This document shows, in pieces, positions 22,173-35,219 of a stretch of DNA of 64,000 nucleotides (position 1 is the stretch's first letter; each line of letters opens with the position of its first letter). The stretch comes from Labia minor (lineage: Eukaryota; Arthropoda; Insecta; Dermaptera; Spongiphoridae), in contig OY720346.1 in NCBI GenBank assembly GCA_963082975.1, positions 45,857,296 to 45,921,295 on the forward strand. The letters run 5' to 3'. Position numbers and translations under genes: made by a program. Under the pieces are notes generated by a model. It was not told the DNA's origin and did no database searches. It saw nothing but the letters and a program-made list of their open reading frames with translations.

Positions 22173-22854
22173 AAAATTATAACACTTTTATACGGGGTAG
22201 TTAGAATTTCTACAAAAATATTCAATTATATATTAACGCTAAAAGAGGAAACTTAACTTCACCACTTATTTAACAATTTTTGGCATAATAGGTTTATTAA
22301 AATTAGAAGAATAATATTTATTCCTCTTTAATGGAATTAAATCCAACATATAACTAACTATATTATGTCATACTAACAAAAGAGTATCTAATACTTTTTT
22401 ATTTTATATGATAATCCGTTTAGCTAAGCGCAAAAAGATAAAATAAAAAAAAAGTTTAGTTTCTCTAAAAAATAAATGAGTTATTGACCAGAAGAAAGAC
22501 GTGTTTTTGAATGTCATTTAATTGAAACAATTCACTCCCCTCTCCATTTTACTTTTGGTATTTTAATAACGCGATATGCGGCCACTATATATAAACATTT
22601 AAATTTAATTGTTTTATTTAAATATAAACTAGCTGCTCCGAGCGCCTTCGGCGCTCTTCACACCTAGACGGGGGCTCCGCCCCCTGTACCCCCGAGTGAT
22701 ACATAGTATTTGGTTGAAAGTCTGTATGTAAAAGGTTTTCATCCATTTTGTTTCAATCAGTATAAGTAGATAAGACATGTATTTGTTTTCTTGTAAAATA
22801 TATTTTAATTTAATCAGTAAATTAATTATATATTGTTATTGTATATGTTATATT

Positions 22855-23600
22855 TATCTAACTCTGTCTCTACAGTTTTCGAAAGTTCTTAGCCGCAACA
22901 TCCACATTTCTCTAAGCGTCCCTATCCTGAGCTACAACCAAATCCTACCCCGTCCCATCTCTCCCATGTCCCTTCCTTCATTGTCCACCCACCTTGGTCC
23001 TTGGTCTTCCACCGGATGTTTCCCAATCGGTTTCTCCCAATTTCTAGTTTCTCCAATTCCAACCACGTCCCCTTCCCATCCCAGCCTTCTCGATTTTATA
23101 ACCTTAACTATATCTGGATATTATTTCTCGTTATGCCATCTCCGCCATCCCCCTGTGACCTCATCTTCTTTTGGCCTATAAATGCTGCGAACAATATTAA
23201 TCTCACAAATACTTCAAATCTACTCTCGTCTCCCAGAGTCATCGATAGGGTGACCAAACGTCCCGTCTTTAGGTGCTCTGTCCCAAAAATGTCTTCGGGA
23301 CACCCTACTGTTTTTTCAATATTTAGGTCATTTCGTAATTTTTTTATCAAAATTTTTTCAATTTAGTTCTAAAAAAAAGGTATACCGTTTGTCCCGGTTT
23401 GGTGTTTTCGAAATATGGTCACCCTAGTCATCGATCAACATGAAAAATAATTGTTTTATATATTTTAATTTTGATCCTCTTTGGTGGGATAAGCCCCTTT
23501 ACTGCATAATAACAGGCGTTACTCAATGATAACGTCAATTTCAATTCTTCTCGAATATTATTATCCTTCGTGATTAGAGATCTTAAGTATTTAAATATTT
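22855..23600 (-). pseudogene. RTE-like RT remnant within Helitron
   Basis: The minus strand shows the C-terminal sequence pieces ESRFE(V), FIGQKKMRSQGDGGD and GITRN, with the AAKNFR-end near 22890 and the KDNNIREEL-type start near 23560 (ATTATCCTTCGTGATTAGAG in reverse). Two plus-strand ORFs of 121-134 codons over this area are antisense shadows. The coding frame is broken by the MITE and by frameshifts. Confidence 0.65.
23246..23426. mobile_element. hAT-like MITE (TAGGGTGACC), 181 bp, perfect 8-bp duplication
   Basis: The ends are TAGGGTGACCAAACG and TATGGTCACCCTA (inverted). The flanks 23238-23245 and 23427-23434 are both GTCATCGA. Removing the element and one flank restores the RT-derived sequence TCCCAGAGTCATCGATCAAC, comparable to TCCCAGGGTCATAGACCATG in sister copies, so the empty site is known. 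Confidence 0.9.
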
Positions 23601-23939
23601 ATACTTTTTCAAATTCTACATTTTGTATGTTAATTGTATGTAAGTCGTATCCGTATCATAATTCTTGAATTTTTTTGTTTAATTACATTTCGGTTGATTT
23701 TTCCCCAATTTCTCTAATCATATGTGTCCTCTTCCAGTCCAATTCATTTACCTGTCAATGTTGCATAAGGAATTTAAATTTCTTAATTTGGCTAGAACAC
23801 TCCATTTTTTAAAATTTTAAATAGAGGGAGAGAGAGAGAGAGGTTTTAATTATATATATATATATATATATCTGTTTCTATGACAGCAAAAAAGTAAACA
23901 AATTACATACATACAAACACTCTCCTTTATATATATTTC

Positions 23940-24116
23940 TGGAAAATGGAACACCCGCAGCTCAGCTCAGGCGTTACCTAAGATTCTAATTTCTTTTTTA
24001 TTTTTTATCATTTGAGGTACCCTTCACCTCAGAAAAATTTGGTTACCTTACTCCTTGTAGTTTAGGCTCTGGAGTTTTTTGCGTACAGACGGACACTATC
24101 GTATTAAATATATAGA
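23940..24116 (-). repeat. Fragment of a second Helitron 5' end
   Basis: On the minus strand it starts TCTATATATTTAATACGATA near 24115 and continues GTGTCCGTCTGTACGCAAAA. This is a TC-TATATA Helitron-type start of a family different from the neighbouring 22.6 kb element. The rest is missing. Confidence 0.4.
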
Positions 24117-26194
24117 TTTAAAAATTACAATTGTTTACAACACCAAAATAAATCAAGAAATTTCAGAAAATTTTAAATTTAATTAAAAATGCAAGTAATA
24201 ATTCTTTGATTTTAAAAATTTTAAGGATGGGTTACTATATAATACCATAATTTATGAATTTCTAAGATATATCAAATTTAAATTTTCTTATTTCTATCTA
24301 AATATTAGTTTAATATTTAGGTAGCCAAAATTATAATTTTACCAACTAAAATACACTACCACTAAATTAAAAGTTAGTGGTTTTAGAATATTTTCAGTTC
24401 AGTTAGACTAGTATGGTGAACTATTTTAAAAATGAATACCATATAAGATGCGACTTGATCAATTCCTCCCCCCCTCTCCTCGCTACCTATATTTCAATTT
24501 TTACTTTCTCTATATTTAGCATTAATTTAAATATCATTTAACTGGAACTCTTAATAAGTATATGCGATGGAATGAAATTTTACCATTATTACAAACCAAA
24601 ACAAGCAAAATTTATTTTAATATTATTCAAAAAATATATTAATTAACGACTCTGATTAGAGTGATGTTTCAAAATTTCGCCTCCCCTGTTCAACTTCCCT
24701 AACATCGTTTTTACTCTTACCCTCTCTCACGTACACATTTTGTTTTTTTTTTTTTTTATTTTTTTAGGCAAAGATATAAGAGTAAGTTTTCTCTAACTTT
24801 TACATATAACTTAAATGATTTATAATTAGAAAAGTTTCTCAGTAAATTTTAACAAATACTGGGGCACAATTTTTTTTTAATTAAATCAAGAATAATTTAT
24901 ATTCGACAAGAAGGATTGGAAGATGAAGAAATTCCAAAAAAAAAAAAAAAATTGAATGGTAGAGAAAAAAAATAGATCTCGAAGTAAAAAAATAAAGTTT
25001 ATTTTTCAAGTTTTGACCAATAATTCTTATGGTTAGGTCATTTATGAGGGAAACACAAGGAGGAAGAGTTTCTCTAGAAGATAGGAGGGGGTGAGGGGAA
25101 ATTGGTGGAAGGGGTTAGTAAGTATCTTCTCTTGAGTTGCCACCGGATGGCTATATTGATCGCTCATCCACCCCCACCCACTCTCCCACTTCCATGGTTC
25201 CTTTTATTCTTCCATACTCCTATTTTCACAAAAAAAAAAAAATAAAATAAAATAAAAAAGTTCTACTATCAACCTATTTTATTTTCTTGGATTGTTTGGT
25301 AAATATTGTTCGATCGGTTCGATCCAATAACATTTTGAAAAACTGTATTAGGAGGGATGGGTGAAAAGATAAATTGGAGGAAAGTCTAAATCAAAACATA
25401 TATATTGTTTTACATATACATTTATATATATATATTCACATATATATTTAAAATAAATTCAAATCAAATCAAATATTAATTAATTTCTTATTGAATAATT
25501 TATTATATATTATTAGTATAATAATTATTATTTTTAATTATAAAATATTTATTAAAACCCACGTAGTACTGTATAATATGCATTATTTTAACTATCGATT
25601 AATTATGATTTTATTCTACTAGCAGAAATTGTATAGATTCATTTATTCATTTATATTTATATGGTATATGTATTACTAAGAACTTATTTTAAATAATTCT
25701 GTTAAAATTGATTTTAAAATCGTTGGCTTTATTAAGTGATTAATTCAATGGTTGTTAATAAATACCATTAGTATATATATATATATATATATATAATTAA
25801 ATTACACCATTCTAGTGGCATATAGTCACTAATTGGAAATAATAATAACTTATATCTCTTCCAAATAATTTTGTTGTTAAAGTTTAAATGAAAAATAATA
25901 ATGAAATTTAATAATGAAAAATTTTTGAGAAATTTGTAAAAAAAAATTATTTTTATTAATTTCATCAAATTTCATTTTAAAGATATATCAAAAACAAATT
26001 TTAACTTATTTAATTTTTAAGGTCAAATTATAAAATAACTTAAATTTCATTTAGAAAATATGTATAGTTGATATAATATATTATTTTGTTATAATTTCGG
26101 GCTCAGTAGGTTCATTTTAGCAAGTCCAAAGAGTATTTATTTTATATTGTTTATTTATTCAATATATAGTATTTTAATATATATATATATATAT
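24117..26194. other. AT-rich stretch, nothing firmly recognised
   Basis: Contains poly-A and poly-T tracts, a G/A-rich patch around 25050-25130 and a C-rich patch at about 25165-25200, and a TA run at 25773-25793. No gene, RNA or repeat family was assigned. Confidence 0.4.
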
Positions 26195-27435
26195 ATACTG
26201 TAGGTGTATGTATAAGGTTTTTGTTTGCACACTGCTCAGAAATTAAACATTTTTGCAAATCTTCTTGCAATGTTTCATTAACTGGAGGATACAAAAGTGA
26301 CTTTAGAATGTCTGTCTATCCAAAAAATTGCGACTTTATAGACTCAAAATTGTCTGAACTAATTACTATAAAATTACATCACAATACCTCTATTTAAACA
26401 TAAGCTATTTTATCAATATCTAATGTTTAATCAATAACCATAGAAATTAATTTTTAAAAATTCTAATTGCTGTGTGTTGTTCTTTCAAAGTCACTACCGG
26501 CTCAGTGAGCCTTTCTAAACTCGACAATGAATATAAAAAAATAATTATAGCAATTCTCATAATGAATTATTATAATATTTAAATTTTTATTTTAATTTCT
26601 AATATTTTTCAAATATCATTTCAATTATTTAATTTATTCTATAACTTTTCATTTTAATTAATTTAAAAAAATGTGGACCATACTCTTATCTTAAATTATT
26701 ATTTTTTAAAATTATTCTTCTTTTATTTGAATATTTCTTTTTATCTATTTCGTAGGCTAAAAATTTCATTAATGTCTAATAAAAAAATAAGAAAAATTAT
26801 TTTTTTTTAGTGTTTTACGAAGACAAAAATATTTTTAAATCAATTAAAATGACTAAATTATATTTTATTTGTTTTTGTATTCAAGAGGAAAAAATGATTT
26901 ATAGATTATATAAAAATTAAAATATATGATTTTTTAGACAAATCGAATAAAAAAGTTGTTTTAAATTTTTCTCTTTTTTAAATTGAGTAATTTTTTTAAA
27001 TTTGTTTTTTTTTTTACCGACCTACTATATTTTTAATAAATTCACTTTTTTGATTCATTAAAATTTGTATATTTAATTGAAATTTGAAAATATATTATTT
27101 GACAATATCTAAAATAAAATTGGATATTGATAAATTTATAAAATAAATTACTCATATTAATAATATATACACTATTCGTAAATTTTTATTATAATCTCTC
27201 TCTATTTTAAATTTTTAAAAAAGAAATGATCAAATTTATTAATTTAGGTACTACATGCAACATGAATGGGTAAATGAATTGGACTGGGAGAGAAGACAAT
27301 TTATAAGTTACTTTTAATCTTAGGAGAATATCAATGCAGATTCAGGCCAAATCAGACAACAGATAAAATATTCTCTCTAAGAAAATTCAATATTTCTGTA
27401 AACCAATTATTCGGAGGTTTTGGCAGAGCTTACAA
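26195..27435 (+). mobile_element. Degraded Helitron (plus orientation) with RT remnant
   Basis: The order is GGTTTTTGTTTGCACACTGC, AAAAGTGACTTTAGAATGTC, GACTCAAAATTGTCTGAACT and GTTGTTCTTTCAAAG, the same as in the 5' part of the Helitron at 48.3 kb read on its minus strand. At 27326-27430 the frame gives GEYQCRFRPNQTTDKIFSLR, KFNISVNQLFGGFGRAYNSV, which is the RTE reverse transcriptase block GEYQCGFRPGRST..FIDFKAAYDS. The 3' hairpin end is missing. Confidence 0.6.
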
Positions 27436-28773
27436 CTCTGTTTAATTAAATCGTATATCAATTAAAAAAATAATAATTTGTATTTGTTTAAATTTTAATA
27501 CAAAGAATCAATACATAAAACGCTACATAAATAACTGTTTCTTCGGGTGGAGGAGAGCAATTATGGTCTATAAAAATTTTAATTAAAAAAAAAAAAATTA
27601 ATTATACAAATTAATAAAATAATAATAATAATAAAAATTAAAATTTTTTTGGAAAACAGAAATTGGTATTAAAAGTAATTTTAATGAAAATCATTGTTAT
27701 AAAAGAACACTAACCTGCAAGATGTAAGTTGATAATTTTATTTTAATAGTTATCAACAAATATAAAAATTAAATTAATAAAAATATATAATTATTTTATA
27801 ATTATTAAATATTTTTTTTAAATAAAATACATGTATATTAAAATAACATCAAAAGACAACTGTCATTAAGGAAAATTTTTATGCAAATGTCAAATTTAAT
27901 TCGAATTAGGGCATTCATCGAGTTTTACTTGTGAAAATTATTATGTAAGTTATTAATTACCTAAATCTGAAACTTTGTATAGTGTCATTTAACCGATGTC
28001 ATGGTCAAATGGTCATATGGTATTCAAAGATAATTATCAGAACATAACTATCTTAGATTTTATAATAAACCATCATAATAAAATTAAAATTGTAATTTAA
28101 AAATAATAAACCTAAAACAATAGATTAATAATTGAACAAAAATTTCATGAATGAAAGCACAATGAATTATAAAAAAATGAATGAAATTCCATTGACATTG
28201 TTTTTAATTTAATATATTATTTGTTGTTTGATTTTTATTTAGACGTTATTTCAGGTGTAATAAATGCCTGGTAAATAAATAATATCTAAGCAAGATCAAT
28301 ATTGAATAACGCTCTTAAATTTCCGGGTCAAGAAGATTAACGAATTATTGACTATCGACTAAACAAATAAAAAGAAAGAAATGATGAGTCAAATGATTAT
28401 ATAGCAATTTATGAAGTAATATTATTTATGTAATAATGTATTATATTGTATATTATAGATAGATATACATTTTTGACCTTAATTGATCAACAATAATTTA
28501 CTATTAATAACCTAATCATTAATTGTATTTAGGTGGGATCATTTTAAATTAACTAAATTAACTAATTTATGTTTTTTATTTAACTTTCACTTATTTAAAC
28601 ATCACTCTGGTTAATTAGAGTTTTATAACTTAACAGGTATAAAGAGAATGAATTAGGATGTTTTTTTTTTATTTCTCATTAAAAACTAGAGTAAATCAGA
28701 AAGGTATATATTATAATTATATTTATGAAAATTTTGTATCAAAATATTAATTCATATTAATTCTTTTTTTCTA
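27436..28773. other. AT-rich stretch, nothing recognised
   Basis: Low-complexity A/T sequence with AATAATAATAATAA near 27617. No features supported. Confidence 0.45.
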
Positions 28774-29635
28774 AAGGTTGGTGCATATGAAATGTCGGAT
28801 TTTCAAGTCAATATATAAAACTGCATATCTTTTTTCAGAAGTTGTTTATTTAATCATAATATGCTCCATTCGCTTCAATACACTTTTCCCAACGGGCCTG
28901 TCTTAAAAAAATTCTGATCATTAGAATCAATAAATTCAGATACCGAATTTTTCAGACTTTCTTCATTTTAATACTGTTTAGCCCGTAAAAACAGATCCAA
29001 ATGTTTAAAAAAAAATGAAAGTCTGTTGTCAAGAGATCCGGTGAATAGGCTGGGTGCTGGAAAATTTCATATTTCAATTCATTTAATTTCGAAATTGTTC
29101 TATGCGATGTATGCGGCTGAGGATTGACGTGAAGAAGTAGTGGGCCATGCCGATTAACGAGCGATGGGCGTATAATTGATATATAATATCGTTGTATGGT
29201 CAACTTCTATCCTGGTAGCAAGTTGCCTCGTGGATACAGTTGGATTCGCTTCCACCAATGCCTTCAGATCATCATTTTTCACGGTATTTTGGGTCTTCCT
29301 CGCGGTTAGATTTGTAGTGAAAAATCACCAGACCGAAATTTTTCAAACCAACGCTGCACTTTTCGATCGTTAACAGTATTCTCCCCAAACGCCTGGTTTA
29401 TGTTGCGTGCAGCTTTTGCAGCATTATTACCAAGTTTATACTCGTACAAAAAAATTACCCGAATATCGTTTGAATTGATATCGGCACAAAATGTAAATAT
29501 CTGTAAATATCAGTACAAAATGTGTTGAAATGTGACTCTGGCGATGGACAGTACGACTATAAACGTGGTTATGCCAAAAACAAAAGAAACGTTTGCCCGT
29601 AAAAAAAATCCGACATTTAATATGCACCAACCTAA
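28774..29635 (-). mobile_element. mariner element, internally deleted, transposase remnant
   Basis: The inverted ends are AGGTTGGTGCATATGAAATG (left) and its near-complement at the right (CATTTAATATGCACCAACCT), next to TA. On the minus strand, broken frames give QFKRYSGNFF(VR), a VNDRKVQRWFEKFRSGDFSL-type helix-turn-helix part, then RPSLVNRHGPLLLH, HTSHRTISKLNELKYEIFQH, PAYSPDLLTTDFHFF and finally a RWEKCIEANGAY end. PAYSPDL..TDFHFF is the second half of the mariner D,D34D catalytic signature, with the final D present. At 862 bp against about 1.3 kb for a full mariner, part of the catalytic domain is gone. Confidence 0.82.
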
Positions 29636-30361
29636 TATTTATTAATTAAGTGATACTGGAATTTTTTGTGTTTTTATCTATCGTTTGGATCAGGAGCAAA
29701 TTTGAAATATGGTGTATGATGATATTTGGTCTGACACAGTTCAATGCTTCTTTAACTTATTTTGAAAATATTATAGGCTACACCAGTGATTCCCAATCTG
29801 ATCAAATTTAAATTATTAAACGTTGAATTATTTGTTAATATTGATAATAAATCTGAATTTATTTATTATTTTTTTCAACATTACTAAATAATATTTCTTT
29901 ATTATACTGATACTAAATATTATTTTTCCGCCAGTTAATTAACTCGAGAACAAATTCGAGAACATGTCCTTCTTGACATTAAAAAAAACAATTATACTAA
30001 ATTATAATTAAATTCACACAAATAAATAAATATTTTATATATGAAAATAAAATGTTAAAGAGTGAGAGAATGGGAGAGAGGGAGAGAAATAGAAAAAAAA
30101 ATGAATGAAATTGTCTTCAACCCCTTTCGACTCTTAACATTTTTTTAGGATTAACCAACCAAAACAAGAAAAAAAATAATATAATAAAAATCATTTTCCG
30201 CATGAGGGAAAGTTTAAATGTTATCTTTGTTAATAAAGAGAAACTAAGGGTTGTTTTTCGCTTTTTGAGTTAATAATTTATAAATACTTTATATAAAACA
30301 TTTCTATTTCTATATTTTTCCATGCAAGTAAAGCGAAATTTATCAACCGCAATGATATATA
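29636..30361. other. AT-rich spacer with a single hAT-like end
   Basis: CCAGTGATTCCCAATCTGAT near 29785 resembles a hAT MITE terminus but no inverted partner was found. The remainder is A/T-rich. Confidence 0.35.
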
Positions 30362-31199
30362 TCTATATATATATAAAAGGCAATGTCTGTCTGTGTGTGT
30401 GTCTGGCAAATACTCAAAAACTACCCGTCCGATTACGGTGAAACTTTCAGGGATTGTTGTGGGCATCCCAGGGAAGGTTTTAGTGTAGTTAAATCCAAAA
30501 TTAATTTAATTAGTAATATTTTGGTAAAAGTCTGTAGTGTCACAAAACTATCGACAGATGGCGCTACATAAAAACTTAAACATTCAAATATTTTTAATTT
30601 AAATGTATATATGTGACGTCACAGTTACCGCCTTTTAGATATATATCTATTCTTAAAATAAAATTAAAAATTTTTATATTATATTCATATATATGTAAAA
30701 TAATAATTATATTATTTTAATATTCCTATAAGTTGGTATCACAATTTATTATTATTATGAATTATTTATAATTTATAAGTAATTAATATTATTAATTGGT
30801 ATTAATAAATAAATAATATTAATTATATTAACTTAATATTTCTAACTTTGTATTACAATAATTGTGTGTTAAGGTTAGGTAAATTAGATTTTATAAATTG
30901 AAAACCATTAGATATACTCCTATGTTATTTAGTTACTAATAAGATAAGATAATAAATAATAATATGAAATAGTCAATAAATCTTACTTATTATACTAGGA
31001 AAATTTGTTGTTGATTAAATTAAAATATATTTTCCAAGAAAACAAATATATGTCTTATCTACTTATACTGATTGAAACAAAATGGATGAAAACCTTTTAC
31101 ATACAGACTTTCAACGAAATACTATGTATCACTCGGGGGGACAGGGGGCGGAGCCCCCGTCTAGGTGTGAAGAGCGCCGAAGGCGCTCGGAGCAGCTAG
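30362..31199 (+). mobile_element. Helitron, 838 bp, both termini intact
   Basis: The 5' end TCTATATATATATAAAAGGC is preceded by A (30361). The 3' end is GAGCGCCGAAGGCGCTC, GGAGCAG, CTAG followed by T (31200). A second hairpin (GGGGGC..GCCCCC) precedes it. The 5' region contains the GTCTGTCTGTGTG tract and ACTACCCGTCCGATTACGGT, typical of arthropod Helitron starts. It is different from the 5' end of the 13.5 and 36.6 kb copies although the 3' ends are nearly identical, so this looks like a chimaera. No ORFs of note. Confidence 0.88.
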
Positions 31200-32734
31200 T
31201 ATATATATATATATGTATTAAATGTAGTATATGGTCTTGAATCGTATAATAATATTTATAGTTTTTGATGGAAAAATTTCTCTATAATAGAGGGGAGTAA
31301 ATAGATAATTAGGTTATACTCTCCCTTATTTTCTCATCCGTAACAAATTTACCACCCATTCTCTCTTCTATTAAATCTTGATATCCCATTGGAATAGAAT
31401 GCGAATGGAGAATATATATATATTTTTGGTGTAGTACAAATAGAGGTGAAGTACATACAAAAAACGTTTAAGTAGTGGTGATGAGGAAGAGAGAAGGAGA
31501 AGCATGAGTGAGAGTCAACGCGGAGAAGAAAATTTATTTTATTTTCGATCTCAGGAGATTATCAAACGATTTTCGAACACAAAAGTAAAAAAAAGCAAAC
31601 ATTGAAAGAAAAGAATTATATATATAATATAAAGAATGAAGAGGCAAATCATTTTATCATGATCTCTAAACGAAAAATAAATTAACTATGTTTGTGAACT
31701 TCATGAATATTCGAATATTCTTAATTATGGGAAAAATAATTGAAAAACATCCCCTGGGTGAGAGAATTAAGAAATATTAGAAATTGATGGATTGAGATGG
31801 GTGTCTTAGGATAGTAGGAGAAATGTAGTAGCTGCTGTTGCCATGAACAGACATTTATTGATTATTTATTTTTATTAATAAATTTTTAAGTCAAAACGCT
31901 CATCTTTTCTCTTTAATTAATTAATTAAAAGATTTTAATTTATATATATACCATATATTCTTTCCCCTATATATATAGGGGAAGGTTGCTATCGATAAAC
32001 TGACTCCTGAAATGGGTTTGTTTAATTTCTCAGTAGATGTAAACATTATGCATATTCAAATGGTTAATAAGATACCTTGAGTTACCAAAGGATACCCATT
32101 TTAGATTTGAATTGTTTTAAGTAAGCATAAACAGTGATTGAAAGCAAGATTTTAACTTATTTCTTTTTATTCACCTGAGTAAATGAACGAAACATTAGTA
32201 ACATTTTGATAGAAATTGATTTTATGAAAACAAAATTTTAAAGTTCGTCAATTATCAATATTTTGTAATATTCACAATAAAATTTAATTTCACAAATTGA
32301 TACTCTTGCTAATATATATAGGGTAAGGTTACTATAGTATTAACGATGTCGTGCTCGATGCCTTAAATGAGCCACTCTATCTGCGCGCCTTTTCGCATTT
32401 ACCGATTTTAATAACGAACAAATAAAAAGAATGCAATTGAATAATAATAAACAATTGAATAGAAATCAACTTGAATTTTTTGATTTAATTAACAATAAAA
32501 TTAATGAAAATTAACTCAAAATTAAATAAAAAAAAATTATTTTGTAACGACAAGGAGTGGGAGGGAACTACCCGACTCAATCTAGGAAACCAGTCGCCTT
32601 ATTTGGGCTGGTTAGAAGATTTTTTATTTTTCAAATATCTGATTGACATTGAATATTTATTATATATCTGACTAGTAAAATGAGAAACAATATATAATGT
32701 ATTGCATTAACCAATATATATAAATATATATGTA
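31200..32734. other. AT-rich stretch, nothing recognised
   Basis: A small palindrome CCCCTATATATATAGGGG lies at about 31965-31982. 31440-31560 is purine-rich. No gene was recognised. Confidence 0.4.
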
Positions 32735-33208
32735 CGAGGGTGGTCTGAAAAGTTTCCGACCTGACCAAGAAAAACGATGCTTTTCAATTTTTTTTTGCTA
32801 TATTTTTCAACATAATCTCCATCAACACTGATACATTTCTCATAACGGTGTTCTAATTAATTTAATTAATTAATAAATTATTTAATTAATTAATTAAATT
32901 TGATTTAATTTAATTTAAGTCACATCAACAGTTATGAATCGACACAAAAATTCGTTTGGATTGCGCCTACAGAGCCAAATTATCGTTAGAAATGCTTTTC
33001 CGAAGCAATTTTTGGTTTAACGTTAGGAAATGCGGCACCCACGTTGCACACAGCTTTCCATATTCAAATGGTTTGCAAAATATTTTGCACACGTTCAGCT
33101 GACATCGTACAGATCTCAATTATCTTGAATTTTAAAAAATAAAACAAAAAAAAAATTGAAAAACATCGTTTTTCTTGGTCAGGTCGGAAACTTTTCAGAC
33201 CACCCTCG
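32735..33208 (-). mobile_element. mariner MITE, 474 bp, with long inverted ends and TA duplication
   Basis: The ends CGAGGGTGGTCTGAAAAGTT and its inverted copy extend for about 45 bases (to AAAAACGATG), flanked by TA at 32733-32734 and 33209-33210. On the minus strand near 32850-32770 a frame reads EHRYEKCISVDGDYVEKYSK, the C-terminal end of a mariner transposase, so it is a deletion derivative of an autonomous mariner. A central block of AATTAATTAATT is simple sequence. Confidence 0.87.
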
Positions 33209-35219
33209 TATATAAATATATAGGATGGGTATATATGTATACATTATCCATGGATTTTTAACAAATTTTCTTTACGCGGCCGATAGCAACGTTATTCTAT
33301 ATTATATACAATAATTTCTCGCAAAGGAAGATTGTATTTGAATATATCATTATTTATATATTTTAAGCATTTTTTCAATCTTTTAAATATATTTTTTAAT
33401 AAATTGCTAATGTTACAAATTACATATTTAATAGAAAAAAAACCCTCTCCCTCACCTTTTCCCCTTTCTTTCCAGAATATCAAAGTATCTAAAAAGTAAA
33501 TAATTTTTCTCTTATTAAAATTTTAAAAATCTTTATAAAATGATACTTAACATTATATTTCTTTTTAATTGACTTCTCTCATATTGATTAATATAAGTAA
33601 TTTTAATAAGTTCAGAAGTGAATTCTCATCACCATCTCATTCTACAATCCTTTCATATGAAGAAATTAATCTCCTTTCTCTATACCTATTCTATTTTTTA
33701 ATTAATTATTTCATTCTTTTTTCTATTTATAAATTTTTTAATTAATTATTTCATTCTTTTTTCTATTTATAAATTTAGTTTTATATTCGATTAAAAATAA
33801 AACACGAAAGAATATTTACAAATAATAATAATAATAAATAATTTTCTTCATTTGTTTAAATAAATCAGATAGATTGAATTACAAAAAAAAATGTAATGAA
33901 TAAAAAAATTCAAATCATAATTAATAAGATTTTCAATTGACTTTTATGCAAAATCTTGCTATAATTAAGTCACTCTTAGTATGATTTAAATTACAACATT
34001 AATGACTCACTGTGATGCTAGTTTCGAATTTCTTTATCTCTAATTAAATACCATCCTCCTTCTTTCCCCACTAGCCCACTCTCCCGTAATCAATTCAATC
34101 AAAGGACTGAATATGAGTATGTGACTCAAATGTGAGGATGAAAAGGTCCATAGAGAAAAGCTTGGATAAAATGATTAAGATAATAATTTACCTTTTAATT
34201 GAAGTTACAAAATTTTTAAAAAAAAAACTTTAGATATTAAAAAAAATAATACTTAATAATGGTAATTATTATTATTATTATTATTATTATTTAGGATTTA
34301 TAAAAAACCAGTTACAAGATAATTTTTTTGATTAATTTGTCTATTGATTTAATTTCAAAATTCTTTATTCATTTTTGCATAAAAATAAGGCGCGAGATAT
34401 TTTTTTTTCCTTTTGGGTTTCGCTTTTGTAATTATTACATTTTATTGAATATAATAATTAAGATTTATAACAAATTTAAAACCCTACTCAATTTTACCAG
34501 GTATATTTTTTTAAAAAAAATCACACAAATGTTTTAATTAAATAAAATTAAATTAAAACTATAGTAACATTTATTTATTAATCAAATATTTAAATTATAC
34601 AATAGATATATAAATAAATAATTTAAACAAAAAAAAAAAAAATAAATAAATAAAAGTAAAAAAGTTAATTTGTTTAATCAAATTAAATGTTTTTCTTTAC
34701 ATTTTTTTTATAGAGTATAATGAAAAAATTTCAATCTGAACTCTGAATATAAAATAAACGCAACATACCTTATATAAAAACTTATCTTTACAACCTTAGA
34801 TTAGACTAGAAAAAGTCATGAATTCAATTTTATTTAAGTCGATTATACTAAATAAGATCTCTTTGAATTTAAATAGTTTTTATTTCTTCTAAGATATATA
34901 AGTAATTTGGAAAACAAAATATATATAAATATTATGTTTAAAAATATAGGTATATATTAAAGTTTTATTTATAGGTATAATAATTTCATAATTTTTTTTT
35001 TATTATAATTAAAAATATATGAAATTTTTATTATTTTTATTTTTATTTATTTATTTATTTAGTCATATTAGAGTATTTTTTAAATTAAAATTTATATGAT
35101 AATATATAAGAAAATAATAATATTAATAATCAAATAATAATCATAATAATAAAATAGATTACAGAAATATCGTTATTGATGGAAATCGATCCCGAACTGA
35201 TCAAAATTTTGTTAAGATT
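33209..35219. other. AT-rich stretch with a short tandem duplication
   Basis: 33695-33773 holds two copies of a roughly 40-bp unit (TTTTTAATTAATTATTTCAT..). A TTATTATTATT run is at 34268-34292. No genes were recognised. Confidence 0.45.

Larger units (their letters stand above)
22629..23936 (-). mobile_element. Helitron, 1.3 kb, 3' end intact, 5' end worn
   Basis: The 3' end (minus orientation) is GAGCGCCGAAGGCGCTC, GGAGCAG, CTAG at 22629, with T next to it. The 5' end lies near 23936, where TATATATAAAGGAGAGTGTT is seen but the leading TC is altered. The interior is mainly the RTE-like RT corpse (about 22855-23600), interrupted by a MITE at 23246-23426. It lacks the long A/T interior of the 13.5 kb copy. 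Confidence 0.7.

Noticed and set aside
22777-23366. Two overlapping plus-strand ORFs of 134 and 121 codons
   Set aside because: They are antisense to the RTE reverse transcriptase remnant inside a Helitron and cross a MITE.
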